The notes beneath the pieces are model-generated. The model had not been told where the DNA came from, searched no databases, and was given only the letters and a program-made list of their open reading frames with translations. The position numbers and the translations under genes are program-made. A DNA stretch of 64,000 bases, taken from assembly GCF_003335585.1 (NCBI RefSeq), contig NZ_QBFD01000015.1, positions 444,304 to 508,303 of the forward strand. Reading direction: 5' to 3'. Below, one piece after another: positions 8,525 to 17,352 of this stretch. This DNA comes from Sulfitobacter sp. DFL-14 (GTDB taxonomy: Bacteria; Pseudomonadota; Alphaproteobacteria; Rhodobacterales; Rhodobacteraceae). Numbering within the stretch: position 1 is the first letter of the stretch; every line of letters begins with the position of its first letter.

Positions 8525-9637
8525 TTACCCGCTGGATGTTTCTTCGGTCCCGGTCAGAATGCCAGGTTTGACAGGTGGGTTTGGTACCCCCCCGGCGGCC
8601 GCCGCGGGGATTTGTGATTCAGCCGCGGGAACTGCGGTTCCGGCGGTAGGGTTCGGCATCGGTTCGGGCGCGAAACCGCCCGGGGTGTGCGAAAAGGCAG
8701 ACATTGAATCCTGCCCCTTGAAGCTCGGAGCCTCCGGCACGCGCTGGGCCGGTACATCCACATGCAACCCCGCCCGTGTGCCCTGATGCGGGATCTCAAG
8801 CGGGCCAAGCGTATGCAGAAAGGCATCTGTCCCGCTGGCACGGTCATAGACCGGGAAATCGGTTGATCGGTCGCGGAACGACTTCAGCACCTGGCCCAGC
8901 CCTTTCATCCCCGTCTCGCGCTGACGGCGCACCATGGACAGGTCGACCTCGATCGGGAACATGTCTTCCTGCCCCGCCGACTGGTGCAGCACCATTGAGG
9001 TCGGATCGACAACGCAGGATTTGCCGACGCCGCCCGCGCCCAGGCCATTCACGTCGAAAATGTAGCACTGGAACTGCACCGCGGTCGCCCGCGCGATGGC
9101 CAGTTCGGCATCGCGGTCCGTCGTGCCGGTGAGCACCGGATGCAACAGGACCTCGACGCCCTGGCTGGTCAGCTGGCGCGTGGTTTCCGGGAACCACATG
9201 TCATAGCAGATCGACAGGCCGAAACGGCCCACCTCCGGCACATCGAAAACACAGAATTCGGTCCCGGCAGCGATGCCGGTCTCATAGGGCCTGAACGGGA
9301 ACATCTTGGCGTAGCGGCGGATCACTTCGCCTTCCGGGTTGATCACCACGGACGTGTTGTAGACGCGGCCATCTTCCGGGTTCTTGAGGAACATGGAACC
9401 CGGTATCAGCCAGACCCGGTGCTTTTTCGCAGCTTCCTGAAACTTGCCGATGGTTTCGTTTTCGGGCGGCAGGGCAAAGCGGTCCAACGGACCAAAGGGA
9501 GCCAGTTCAGAGAAAAGCACCATCTGGGTCCAGGGAAACCGTGCCATCAGAATGTCGAGCCGCTGGATCATGCCGTCGACGTTCGATTGCAGCGCATTGA
9601 CGTACATCTGTACGCCGGCAATTGCGAATGGGGTCAT
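8525..9637 (-). CDS. Carbon-nitrogen hydrolase (nitrilase superfamily amidase)
   Basis: 370 residues. The catalytic triad of the nitrilase superfamily is visible: E44 (LFSELAPFG), K111 (RYAKMFPFRPYE) and C144 (LSICYDMWFPE). Enzymes of this type hydrolyse amides or N-carbamoyl groups, for example N-carbamoylputrescine. The catalytic domain ends near residue 285. The last 80 or so residues form a Pro/Ala/Gly-rich, probably disordered tail that is not usual for the family. It is the first gene of the decarboxylase operon, 76 bases before the decarboxylase start. The pairing suggests a polyamine-related amide substrate, but this is inference. Confidence 0.8.
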   Translation of the reverse strand: MTPFAIAGVQMYVNALQSNVDGMIQRLDILMARFPWTQMVLFSELAPFGPLDRFALPPENETIGKFQEAAKKHRVWLIPGSMFLKNPEDGRVYNTSVVINPEGEVIRRYAKMFPFRPYETGIAAGTEFCVFDVPEVGRFGLSICYDMWFPETTRQLTSQGVEVLLHPVLTGTTDRDAELAIARATAVQFQCYIFDVNGLGAGGVGKSCVVDPTSMVLHQSAGQEDMFPIEVDLSMVRRQRETGMKGLGQVLKSFRDRSTDFPVYDRASGTDAFLHTLGPLEIPHQGTRAGLHVDVPAQRVPEAPSFKGQDSMSAFSHTPGGFAPEPMPNPTAGTAVPAAESQIPAAAAGGVPNPPVKPGILTGTEETSSG

Positions 9638-9800
9638 AACTTGTCACTCCGTGAAAGGCGGTGCGAGGGCTGGGAGACGCCCTTGAAAGCACCGGATTGC
9701 ACGTCCCTTACGCCCATCAAAGCAGAAGGGGAACAGGTGATGTGACCCCTGCCTGATACGCTCTGCTCAGGCCGATATGACTGCTGTGCCAGGATGACAG

Positions 9801-12551
9801 TCAGGCCGCCTGAGGTTCCCGCACGGGGCGGCCGTTGCGGCCCCGTTGCAGGAAGACCACCAGCGCCAGCAGCAACAACGCCGGGATGAACATGATGTAT
9901 TTCGTCGGCTGCGAAACCGGCTTTAGCACGCGCAGCACCTCCTGATCCCAATCCAGACCGGCATTTTGCGCCGCGCTGTCGAATCCAACATCGTCGATGA
10001 TCATCTTGTTGCCATCCTCGCGGAACAGCAGACCCGCGGCTTCCAGCTTTTCCTCACCTGTCGCGCCTTCCCCGATGGGCAGGATCGCCACAAACTCGAT
10101 GGGGTCGCCCAGATCGTTGACCCCCGCGACACGCAGGCGCAGATCGTTGCCCGGCATCGTGTCGGCCGCAGCCTGCGTGATCTCGGTGGGTGCGACCTCA
10201 TCATAGGGTGGCGATACCATGTCCATCCAGAATCCCGGGCGGAACAGCGTAAAGGCAACCAGCAGCAGCGCGATGGTCTCGTAGAAACGGTTTTTCGCCA
10301 GGAACCAGCCCTGCGTTGCCGCCGCGAACAGCAGCATCGCAAACGTGGCCACGACAAAGACGAATATGCCCTGCCCCCATCCGACGTTTATCAACAACAG
10401 TTCGGTGTTGAAGATGAACAGGAAGGGCAGCGCCGCCGTGCGCAGCGAATAAAAGAACGCGACCACGCCGGTCTTGATCGGATCGCCGCCCGACACCGCC
10501 GCAGCGGCAAAGGAGGCAAGGCCGACCGGTGGCGTCACATCCGCCATGATCCCGAAGTAGAAGACAAACAGGTGCACGGCGATCAGCGGAACGATCAGCC
10601 CGTTCTGCTGACCCAGGGTCACGATCACCGGCGCCAGCAGCGCGGACACCACGATATAGTTCGCAGTGGTCGGAAGCCCCATCCCGAGGATCAGCGAAAG
10701 CACCGCGGTCAGCGCCAGGATGGCAAGGATATTGCCGCCCGAAAGCACTTCGACCACATCGGCCAGGGCAGAGCCCACGCCGGTCTGGCTGACTGCGCCC
10801 ACGATGATACCGGCGGTCGCCGTGGCGATGCCGATGCCGATCATGTTGCGCGCGCCAGTGACCAGACCGTCGATCAGGTCCAGGAACCCGTCCTTGATAT
10901 CTGACGCCAGTTTGCTCTCGCCCCGGAAGATCGCCATCAGCGGACGTTGGGTCAGCAGGATGAAGATCATGTAGGCCGAGGCCCAGAAGGCCGAGAGACC
11001 CGGCGACAACCGATCCACCATCAGCGCCCAGACCAGCACGACAACCGGCAGGATGAAATGCAGACCGGAGCGCGCGGTCGGCCCAGGCATCGGCAGGGAT
11101 GTCACCTCGTCGTTCGGATCGTCCAGCTTCAGCGGCTCTTCCTTGCTCGCCACATAGAGCAGCGCAACATAGACGATCGTGAGGAAGGCAAAGATGATGT
11201 AGGAAGCCGTTTCCGGGAAGGCCGGGCGGATCCAGCCCATGCCGTAGTAGACCACGAAAGACAGGACACAGATCGCCGCGATGGCAAAGGCTATGCCGAT
11301 CAGGCGCTGCACGATGGGCTTGGGCGTATAGGCACGGGGCAGACCCTGCATGCCGGCTTTCAGCGCCTCAAGATGCACGATGTAGACCAGGGCGATGTAG
11401 GAGATCACCGCTGGCAGGAAGGCGTGTTTCACCACATCGAAATAGGGGATGCCCACGTATTCGACCATCAGGAAGGCCGCAGCACCCATCACGGGCGGCA
11501 TGATCTGTCCATTGACCGAGGAGGCAACCTCGACCGCGCCGGCCTTTTCAGAGCTGAAACCGACCTTCTTCATCAGGGGGATGGTGAATGTGCCGGTCGT
11601 CACCACGTTGGCAATGGACGACCCGGAGATCAGACCCGTCATGGCAGAGGCGACAACAGCCGCCTTGGCCGGTCCGCCTTTCATATGGCCCATCAGGCTG
11701 AAGGCAACCTGGATGAAGTAATTGCCCGCACCGGCACGGTCCAGCAGGGAGCCGAACAGCACGAACAGGAACACGAATGAGGTGGAAACACCCAGAGCGA
11801 TGCCAAATACACCTTCGGTGGTGATCCATTGGTGGTTCACGATCTCGGACAGGCTGTTGCCCTTGTGCGCGATGATCGACGGCATGTTCGGACCAAGCAC
11901 GGTATAAAGCAGGAAAACCGACGCCACGATCATCAGGGCTGGCCCCAATGCGCGGCGTGTCGCTTCCAGCAGGATCAGGATGCCGATGACGGCAACCACA
12001 TAGTCCTGCGTGATTGGCGCGCCGACCCGGTTGGCGATTTCACGGTAGAACAGGAAGAGATACAAGGCAGCAAGCGCGCCGATGATGGCCAGCGCCCATT
12101 CCCAGATCGGGACCCGATCCTTGGGAGAGCCGAGTATGACTGTCGCAGCAACCCCGATTGCCGGGAGCGGAATCCACCAGGTCGCGATGCCCTGCTTGGC
12201 TGCAACCATGAACAGCGCCGCCAGCGCCAGCGGTACGATGATGCCCAGTGCCACCTGGAATTTGGTCCGCGCTGCGGGGAACGCCATGATCCCCAGAAAG
12301 ACGGCAAATCCCAGATGGATCGAGCGGGCAAGCGTGTCGTTGAACAGACCGAATGGCGATGCGATGTAAAGCTGGAACAATGACCATGCCAGGGCGACCA
12401 GCATCAACAAGGTGCCGATTGGTCCGCCAACAGACCTGCCACCTGTGTCGGAGGATGCGACAAGTTCGTCCAGTTCGGACTGGCTCAATCCACCACGGCC
12501 ATCGGCGGCGGCTTCAACCGCGGCAGCCTGCTGCTGATCATTGTTGGTCAT
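9801..12551 (-). CDS. TRAP transporter fused permease (TAXI type, 4TM/12TM)
   Basis: 916 residues with roughly twenty hydrophobic segments. The large DctM-like half contains the family stretch GMGLPTTANYIVVSALLAP and, further upstream, GSSIANVVTTGTFTIPLM. Small and large TRAP membrane subunits are fused, as is usual for TAXI systems. A soluble region of about 100 residues near the C-terminus precedes the last membrane helix. It should import an organic solute using a sodium or proton gradient together with the binding protein encoded 113 bases upstream. Because it lies directly before the amine operon on the same strand, it may supply that pathway. Confidence 0.92.
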   Translation of the reverse strand: MTNNDQQQAAAVEAAADGRGGLSQSELDELVASSDTGGRSVGGPIGTLLMLVALAWSLFQLYIASPFGLFNDTLARSIHLGFAVFLGIMAFPAARTKFQVALGIIVPLALAALFMVAAKQGIATWWIPLPAIGVAATVILGSPKDRVPIWEWALAIIGALAALYLFLFYREIANRVGAPITQDYVVAVIGILILLEATRRALGPALMIVASVFLLYTVLGPNMPSIIAHKGNSLSEIVNHQWITTEGVFGIALGVSTSFVFLFVLFGSLLDRAGAGNYFIQVAFSLMGHMKGGPAKAAVVASAMTGLISGSSIANVVTTGTFTIPLMKKVGFSSEKAGAVEVASSVNGQIMPPVMGAAAFLMVEYVGIPYFDVVKHAFLPAVISYIALVYIVHLEALKAGMQGLPRAYTPKPIVQRLIGIAFAIAAICVLSFVVYYGMGWIRPAFPETASYIIFAFLTIVYVALLYVASKEEPLKLDDPNDEVTSLPMPGPTARSGLHFILPVVVLVWALMVDRLSPGLSAFWASAYMIFILLTQRPLMAIFRGESKLASDIKDGFLDLIDGLVTGARNMIGIGIATATAGIIVGAVSQTGVGSALADVVEVLSGGNILAILALTAVLSLILGMGLPTTANYIVVSALLAPVIVTLGQQNGLIVPLIAVHLFVFYFGIMADVTPPVGLASFAAAAVSGGDPIKTGVVAFFYSLRTAALPFLFIFNTELLLINVGWGQGIFVFVVATFAMLLFAAATQGWFLAKNRFYETIALLLVAFTLFRPGFWMDMVSPPYDEVAPTEITQAAADTMPGNDLRLRVAGVNDLGDPIEFVAILPIGEGATGEEKLEAAGLLFREDGNKMIIDDVGFDSAAQNAGLDWDQEVLRVLKPVSQPTKYIMFIPALLLLALVVFLQRGRNGRPVREPQAA

Positions 12552-12664
12552 TATAGATCGTCCCTGTCTGAGCCCCGCATTTGCGCAGGTGCTTGTTATA
12601 TGCCCCTTCGGGCGCTCCGGCGGCGATCAGGACCGCCACCGGAAAAAGCATGGAACAGGTTGGC

Positions 12665-13624
12665 TTATTCGATCCAGCCACGCTCCTTGTAGTACTTCGC
12701 GGCGCCGTCATGCAGCGGCGCGGACAGACCGCCCGTGATCATTTCCTCTTCGGTCAGGTTCTCGAAGGCGGGGTGCAGACGCTTGAACCGGTCAAAGTTG
12801 TCAAAGACCGCCTTGACCACCTGATAAACAACATCGTCGTCCACGTCGGCAGAAGTCACGAATGTCGCCTTCACACCAAATGTGTTCACGTCATTGTCGG
12901 TGCCCTTGTACATGCCGCCCGGCACAGTTGCGGCTGCGTAGTAGGGATTGTCCGCGATCAGCTTGTCGATCTCGGGGCCTTCGACGGGCACAAGGCTGGC
13001 ATCAATGGTTGAAACCGCTTCCTGGATCGAACCATTGGGGTGGCCAACGGTATAGATGATCGCGTCAACCTTGTTGTCGCCCAGCGCGGCGGCCTGTTCT
13101 GCCGGCTTCAGCTCTGAGGCCAGGGCGAAGTCGTCCAGCGTCCAGCCTTTCGCATCCATCACGACTTCCATCGTGGCACGCTGACCGGAACCGGGGTTGC
13201 CGATGTTGACCCGCTTGCCCTTGAGATCGTCAAAGGAGGTGATGCCGCTGTCGTTGCGGGCAATCACGTTGAACGGTTCACCATGTACGGAAAACACTGC
13301 ACGCAGCTTGTCGAACTTGTCCCCTTCGAACTGCGAGGATCCGTTGTAGGCATGGAACTGCCAGTCGGACTGGGCCACACCCATGTCCATGTCACCCGCC
13401 TTGATGGCGTTGATGTTGGCGATGGAACCGCCGGTCGAAGGCGCGGTGCATTTCAGATTGTGATCGGCAGTGCCGCGGTTCACCAGACGGCAGATCGACT
13501 GACCGACGACAAAGTAAACACCGGTCTGACCGCCGGTCCCGATGGTGATGAACTTCTCTTGTGCGGTGGCCGCAGTACCGGCCGCAACGGCCCCGGCAAG
13601 TGCAAGCATCTTGAACATATTCAT
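12665..13624 (-). CDS. TAXI family TRAP transporter solute-binding protein
   Basis: 319 residues with a clear signal peptide (MNMFKMLALAGAVAAGTAATAQ). The mature N-terminus FITIGTGGQTGVYFVVGQSICRLV is a TAXI hallmark, and two periplasmic binding lobes follow. It delivers solute to the fused permease encoded just downstream. A Shine-Dalgarno stretch (AAAGGGAG) lies 8-10 bases before the ATG. Known TAXI ligands include glutamate and other carboxylates; the ligand here cannot be predicted. Confidence 0.92.
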   Translation of the reverse strand: MNMFKMLALAGAVAAGTAATAQEKFITIGTGGQTGVYFVVGQSICRLVNRGTADHNLKCTAPSTGGSIANINAIKAGDMDMGVAQSDWQFHAYNGSSQFEGDKFDKLRAVFSVHGEPFNVIARNDSGITSFDDLKGKRVNIGNPGSGQRATMEVVMDAKGWTLDDFALASELKPAEQAAALGDNKVDAIIYTVGHPNGSIQEAVSTIDASLVPVEGPEIDKLIADNPYYAAATVPGGMYKGTDNDVNTFGVKATFVTSADVDDDVVYQVVKAVFDNFDRFKRLHPAFENLTEEEMITGGLSAPLHDGAAKYYKERGWIE

Positions 13625-14032
13625 ATGAGTAACTCCCTTTTTATTGTTTCGACGCCCGCCTGATTTCGGCGGACCCCGTACCGTCTCGGCAATCCGTAAC
13701 TGCCCAGAGCAATTTTCGGGCGCATGCGCATTGCCATGCTCCGATCCATGCCGCGGAAAGTCTAAGGCACGGATAAGCGGAATCTCATTCCACGTTAGGC
13801 ACGTTTGAAATTAGGTTCAAGCAGGCATTACGAAACCGCAGTTATTGCACCTAACTACCTGTATGAATTAACTTATGGCTCCTGGGTCACCCAGGGCGAC
13901 GGTCAGAACCCGGGCGATTTGTCTAGTATATTAAACGCGCAACTGTGTTTCCCCAGACTAGACCTTGCACGAAATTCCAATCCGGTGAAACTGCCATAAC
14001 CCCGGATTAGTACATTTAGGACGCAGATATTC
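13625..14032. other. Intergenic stretch of 408 bases, divergent promoter region
   Basis: It separates the minus-strand TAXI binding protein gene from the plus-strand GltB-like gene and must hold both promoters. I see an inverted repeat GGAAT-CTC-ATTCC at 13779-13791 and TTGAA-N6-TTCAA at 13805-13820, possible regulator sites. I found no EcfG motif and no convincing gene. The 64-codon frame at 13805-13999 has no protein-like features. Confidence 0.4.
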
Positions 14033-15649
14033 ATGCCAGACTTTTTCGACTACACCCGCTTTGCCTCCCTGGTCGCGGTCGCGATCCTTTCGTTCGTCAG
14101 CCTGGTGTTGAGTGCTCTGTGGTCGGATTGGTTCCTGTTGCCATTCCTTGTCTTTGCCGGGCTGAGCCTTCTGGGCATTTACGATCTCTTTCAGACCAAA
14201 CATTCAATCCTGCGCAATTACCCGATCCTGGGGCACATGCGCTTTATCTTCGAAGGCATTCGTCCCGAAATTCGCCAGTACCTGATCGAATCCGACCAGG
14301 ATGAAGAACCCTTCAGCCGGGATGACAGATCATTGGTCTATCAACGCGCAAAGGGACAGGAAGATGCCCGGCCCTTCGGCACCCGCCAGCGGGTCTATGA
14401 TGCCGGCTATTCCTGGATCACCCATTCCATCCAACCGGTTCACATCGAGGATTTCGATTTCCGGATCACCATCGGCGGCAATGACTGCAAGCAGCATTAT
14501 TCCGCCTCGATCTACAACATTTCCGCCATGAGCTTCGGATCGCTCTCTGCCAATGCGATCGAGGCGCTCAACACGGGTGCGAAACTGGGCAATTTCGCCC
14601 ATGACACCGGCGAAGGCTCGGTCAGCCGGTATCACAAGGCTGGGGGTGGTGATCTTATCTATCAGCTTGCGTCGGGCTATTTCGGCAGCCGTGCAGCAGA
14701 CGGATCATTTGACCCTGAAAAATTCCGGCAGACCGCGTCGCTCGACCAGGTCAAGATGATCGAACTCAAGCTCAGCCAGGGGGCCAAACCGGGTCACGGC
14801 GGCATGTTGCCGTCTTCCAAGATCACGCCGGAGATCGCGGAGGCTCGGGGCGTGCCGATGGGCAAGGACTGCGTCTCTCCCGCCGCCCATTCCGCGTTTC
14901 ACACTCCAATCGAGATGATGCAGTTCCTGCAGCAGCTGCGAGATCTGTCTGGCGGCAAACCGGTCGGCTTCAAACTGTGCATCGGGCACCGGCGGGAATT
15001 CATGTGCATGGTCAAGGCGATGCTGGAAACAGGGATTGTACCCGATTTTATCGTCGTTGACGGGGCCGAAGGCGGCACCGGTGCCGCGCCCGTCGAATTT
15101 TCCAACCACGTCGGCATGCCGATGATCGAAGGGCTGACATTCGTCCATAACACCCTGCGCGGGGCAGGTTTGCGCGATCAGGTCAGGGTCGGCGCGGCGG
15201 GCAAGGTCGTATCAGCCTTTGACATCGCACGCGCGCTGGCGCTGGGCGCGGACTGGTGCAATGCCGGGCGGGGCTTCATGTTCGCCATCGGCTGCATTCA
15301 GGCGCAGGCCTGCCACACCAACCATTGCCCTGTGGGTGTCGCGACACAGGACAAGACCCGGATGCGCGCGCTCAACGTCACGCACAAGAGCGAACGCGTC
15401 GCACGGTTTCACCGCAACACCATGGAGGCGCTGGCAGAAATGACCGGTGCCGCCGGCCTGAGCCATCCCAGTGCGTTCCTGCCCCGTCACCTGATGCTGC
15501 GACAGGGCGACAAGAGCATGGTCGAAGGCAGCCAGGTCTATGCCTATCTTCCCGAAGGCTATCTGCTGGATGACGACGCGGAGGATTACCACGGGGACAA
15601 GACCCGCTGGGCCCGCGCAAGGGCCGACAGTTTCGCGCCCATTGACTAG
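14033..15649 (+). CDS. FMN-binding glutamate synthase family protein, membrane-anchored
   Basis: 538 residues. Two hydrophobic segments (about residues 10-30 and 33-52) precede a GltB-like alpha/beta barrel. The barrel includes ISAMSFGSLSANAIEALNTG, a GxGGEGxxSRYH-like stretch, RDLSGGKPVGFKLCIGHRRE and VDGAEGGTGAAPVEFSNH. The C-terminal CHTNHCPVGVATQ resembles the iron-sulfur region of glutamate synthase. The glutaminase domain and the small subunit are both absent, so it is not a complete GOGAT. Stand-alone GltB-like proteins have uncertain oxidoreductase functions. It is followed by a strong bidirectional terminator. Confidence 0.8.
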   Translation: MPDFFDYTRFASLVAVAILSFVSLVLSALWSDWFLLPFLVFAGLSLLGIYDLFQTKHSILRNYPILGHMRFIFEGIRPEIRQYLIESDQDEEPFSRDDRSLVYQRAKGQEDARPFGTRQRVYDAGYSWITHSIQPVHIEDFDFRITIGGNDCKQHYSASIYNISAMSFGSLSANAIEALNTGAKLGNFAHDTGEGSVSRYHKAGGGDLIYQLASGYFGSRAADGSFDPEKFRQTASLDQVKMIELKLSQGAKPGHGGMLPSSKITPEIAEARGVPMGKDCVSPAAHSAFHTPIEMMQFLQQLRDLSGGKPVGFKLCIGHRREFMCMVKAMLETGIVPDFIVVDGAEGGTGAAPVEFSNHVGMPMIEGLTFVHNTLRGAGLRDQVRVGAAGKVVSAFDIARALALGADWCNAGRGFMFAIGCIQAQACHTNHCPVGVATQDKTRMRALNVTHKSERVARFHRNTMEALAEMTGAAGLSHPSAFLPRHLMLRQGDKSMVEGSQVYAYLPEGYLLDDDAEDYHGDKTRWARARADSFAPID

Positions 15650-15700
15650 CAGGTTCAGTTTTCCGGACCGATTTGTCCGAAAAATGTGACACCAAACGCA

Positions 15701-15728
15701 AAACGCGCGCGGCGAACCGCGCGCGTTT
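15701..15728. terminator. Bidirectional hairpin terminator
   Basis: A 12-bp stem (AAACGCGCGCGG pairing with its complement) with a CGAA tetraloop between convergent genes. It ends in TTT on the plus strand and starts with AAA, so it can serve both the GltB-like gene and the aminotransferase gene. Confidence 0.75.
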
Positions 15729-15747
15729 CTGTCCAACAGCGTTAAGT

Positions 15748-17160
15748 TCAGGCTTCTTCGGCAAGTGCCGCCTGAACAGCCGCTTCAAAGATCGACAGAC
15801 CTTCCTCAACGACCGCATCAGATGCGGTCAGCGGCACCATCACACGCACCGCGTTACCGTGCATGCCACAGCTCAGCAGCAGCAGACCACGCTTGAGGGC
15901 ATGAGCGATGACCCGCTTGGTAAAATCCGCATCCGGTTTTGCACTGTCAAAATCGGTAACGAACTCGACGGCAATCATCGCGCCAAGACCACGGATGTCC
16001 CAGAAACGGTAGGGGGCAGAGCGCGCGCCGATTTCGGCAAACCGGGCTTTCAGGGTTTCGCCCATCGCCGTGGAACGTGCCAGCAGACCTTCGTCCTCGA
16101 TTGCTTCGATTGCCGCCAGCGCCGCAGCACAGGCGACGGGGTTGCCTCCGTATGTGCCACCCAGGCCGCCGGGCTCCATGGCGTCCATCACATCGGCACG
16201 GCCGATCACACCCGCCAGCGGATAGCCGCCCGCCATGGATTTCGCCACAGTAATCAGGTCCGGCACAACGCCGGAATGCTCGATTGCAAACCATGTGCCA
16301 GTCCGGCCAAAGCCCGCCTGCACCTCGTCCGCGATCAGCAGGATACCGTGCTGGTCGCAGATTTCGCGCAGCTGATGCATCATCTCGAAAGGTACGGGTG
16401 TATAGCCACCCTCGCCCAGCACGGGCTCGATGATGATCGCTGCCACGCGGGACGGCTCTGCATCGGTCAGGAACAGGTTCTTCAGCCCGGTGATCGCATC
16501 CTCGACGGTGATCCCGTCACGGACAGAGGGGAAAGGCGCGCGGAAGACATCCGCCGGGAAGGGGCCGACGCCCTTCTTGTAGGGGCTGACCTTGCCGGTC
16601 ATGCCCAGCGTCAGCAGGGTGCGGCCGTGGTAGCCGCCGGTAAAGGCGATGACGCCAGGACGGCCGGTAGCCGCACGCGCGATCTTGACCGCGTTTTCGA
16701 CGGCTTCCGCCCCGGTGGTGACCAGCAGGGTCTTCTTGGGCGCGTCGCCGGGGGCGAGGGCGTTCAGCTTTTCAGCCAGCTCGATGTAGGGGCCATAGGG
16801 CACAACCTGAAAGGAGGTATGCGTGTAATGGTCTTCCTGTGCCTTGGCCGCCGCAATCACCTTGGGGTGACGGTGGCCGGTGTTCAGCACGCCAATGCCG
16901 CCCACGAAGTCGATGTAGCGGTTGCCCTCCACATCCCACAGTTCGGCATTTTCAGCGTATTGGGCATAGATCGGTGCGGCAGAGGCAACGCCGCGTGCGA
17001 CAGCGGCATTGCGCCGTGCAATCAACTGGGCGTTGGTGACATCTGCGCCTGCAACAGCGGCGGAAACGATGTTCTTCACGACGGCCTGCGCGGATGCAGC
17101 AGACTTCGTGGTTTTTTTCTGGGCAACCTTGCGGCGCGGTTTCTTGGCGGTATCGGACAT
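15748..17160 (-). CDS. gabT: 4-aminobutyrate aminotransferase (class III, PLP)
   Basis: 470 residues. The class III core is clear: TTGAEAVENAVKIARAATGR, D278 in LLIADEVQAGFGRTG, and K307 in ITVAKSMAGGYPLAGV as the Schiff-base lysine. It converts GABA and 2-oxoglutarate to succinate semialdehyde and glutamate, or acts on a related omega-amine. The usual GabT start corresponds to about residue 43 (TNAQLIARRNAAV). The 42 residues before it are Lys/Arg/Ala rich with no internal Met, an uncommon extension. It is transcribed away from a PuuR-like regulator at 17353, which is the likely controller. Confidence 0.88.
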   Translation of the reverse strand: MSDTAKKPRRKVAQKKTTKSAASAQAVVKNIVSAAVAGADVTNAQLIARRNAAVARGVASAAPIYAQYAENAELWDVEGNRYIDFVGGIGVLNTGHRHPKVIAAAKAQEDHYTHTSFQVVPYGPYIELAEKLNALAPGDAPKKTLLVTTGAEAVENAVKIARAATGRPGVIAFTGGYHGRTLLTLGMTGKVSPYKKGVGPFPADVFRAPFPSVRDGITVEDAITGLKNLFLTDAEPSRVAAIIIEPVLGEGGYTPVPFEMMHQLREICDQHGILLIADEVQAGFGRTGTWFAIEHSGVVPDLITVAKSMAGGYPLAGVIGRADVMDAMEPGGLGGTYGGNPVACAAALAAIEAIEDEGLLARSTAMGETLKARFAEIGARSAPYRFWDIRGLGAMIAVEFVTDFDSAKPDADFTKRVIAHALKRGLLLLSCGMHGNAVRVMVPLTASDAVVEEGLSIFEAAVQAALAEEA

Positions 17161-17352
17161 TGAAAAGGTATCCTTTCGATTGAAAACGCGCAGAGCCGCG
17201 TTTAAAAATTGCTATCCTTCCGTTTAATATAATTGTCAATCACAGATTTGCGTATTAAGGGATTGCCAACGGTATCTGGGCCGGATTTTGCTTGTGGCAG
17301 ACATCGTTTTCGGTGCTTGCAGAACGTGTGAAACAGCATAAGGGGCGCTGAC

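Noticed and set aside
6511..8571. Long plus-strand frames opposite the decarboxylase gene
   Set aside because: They lie antisense to a clear PLP enzyme and show no recognisable domains.
13805..13999. 64-codon frame in the gap before the GltB-like gene
   Set aside because: Lacks a convincing ribosome-binding site and any protein-like pattern.
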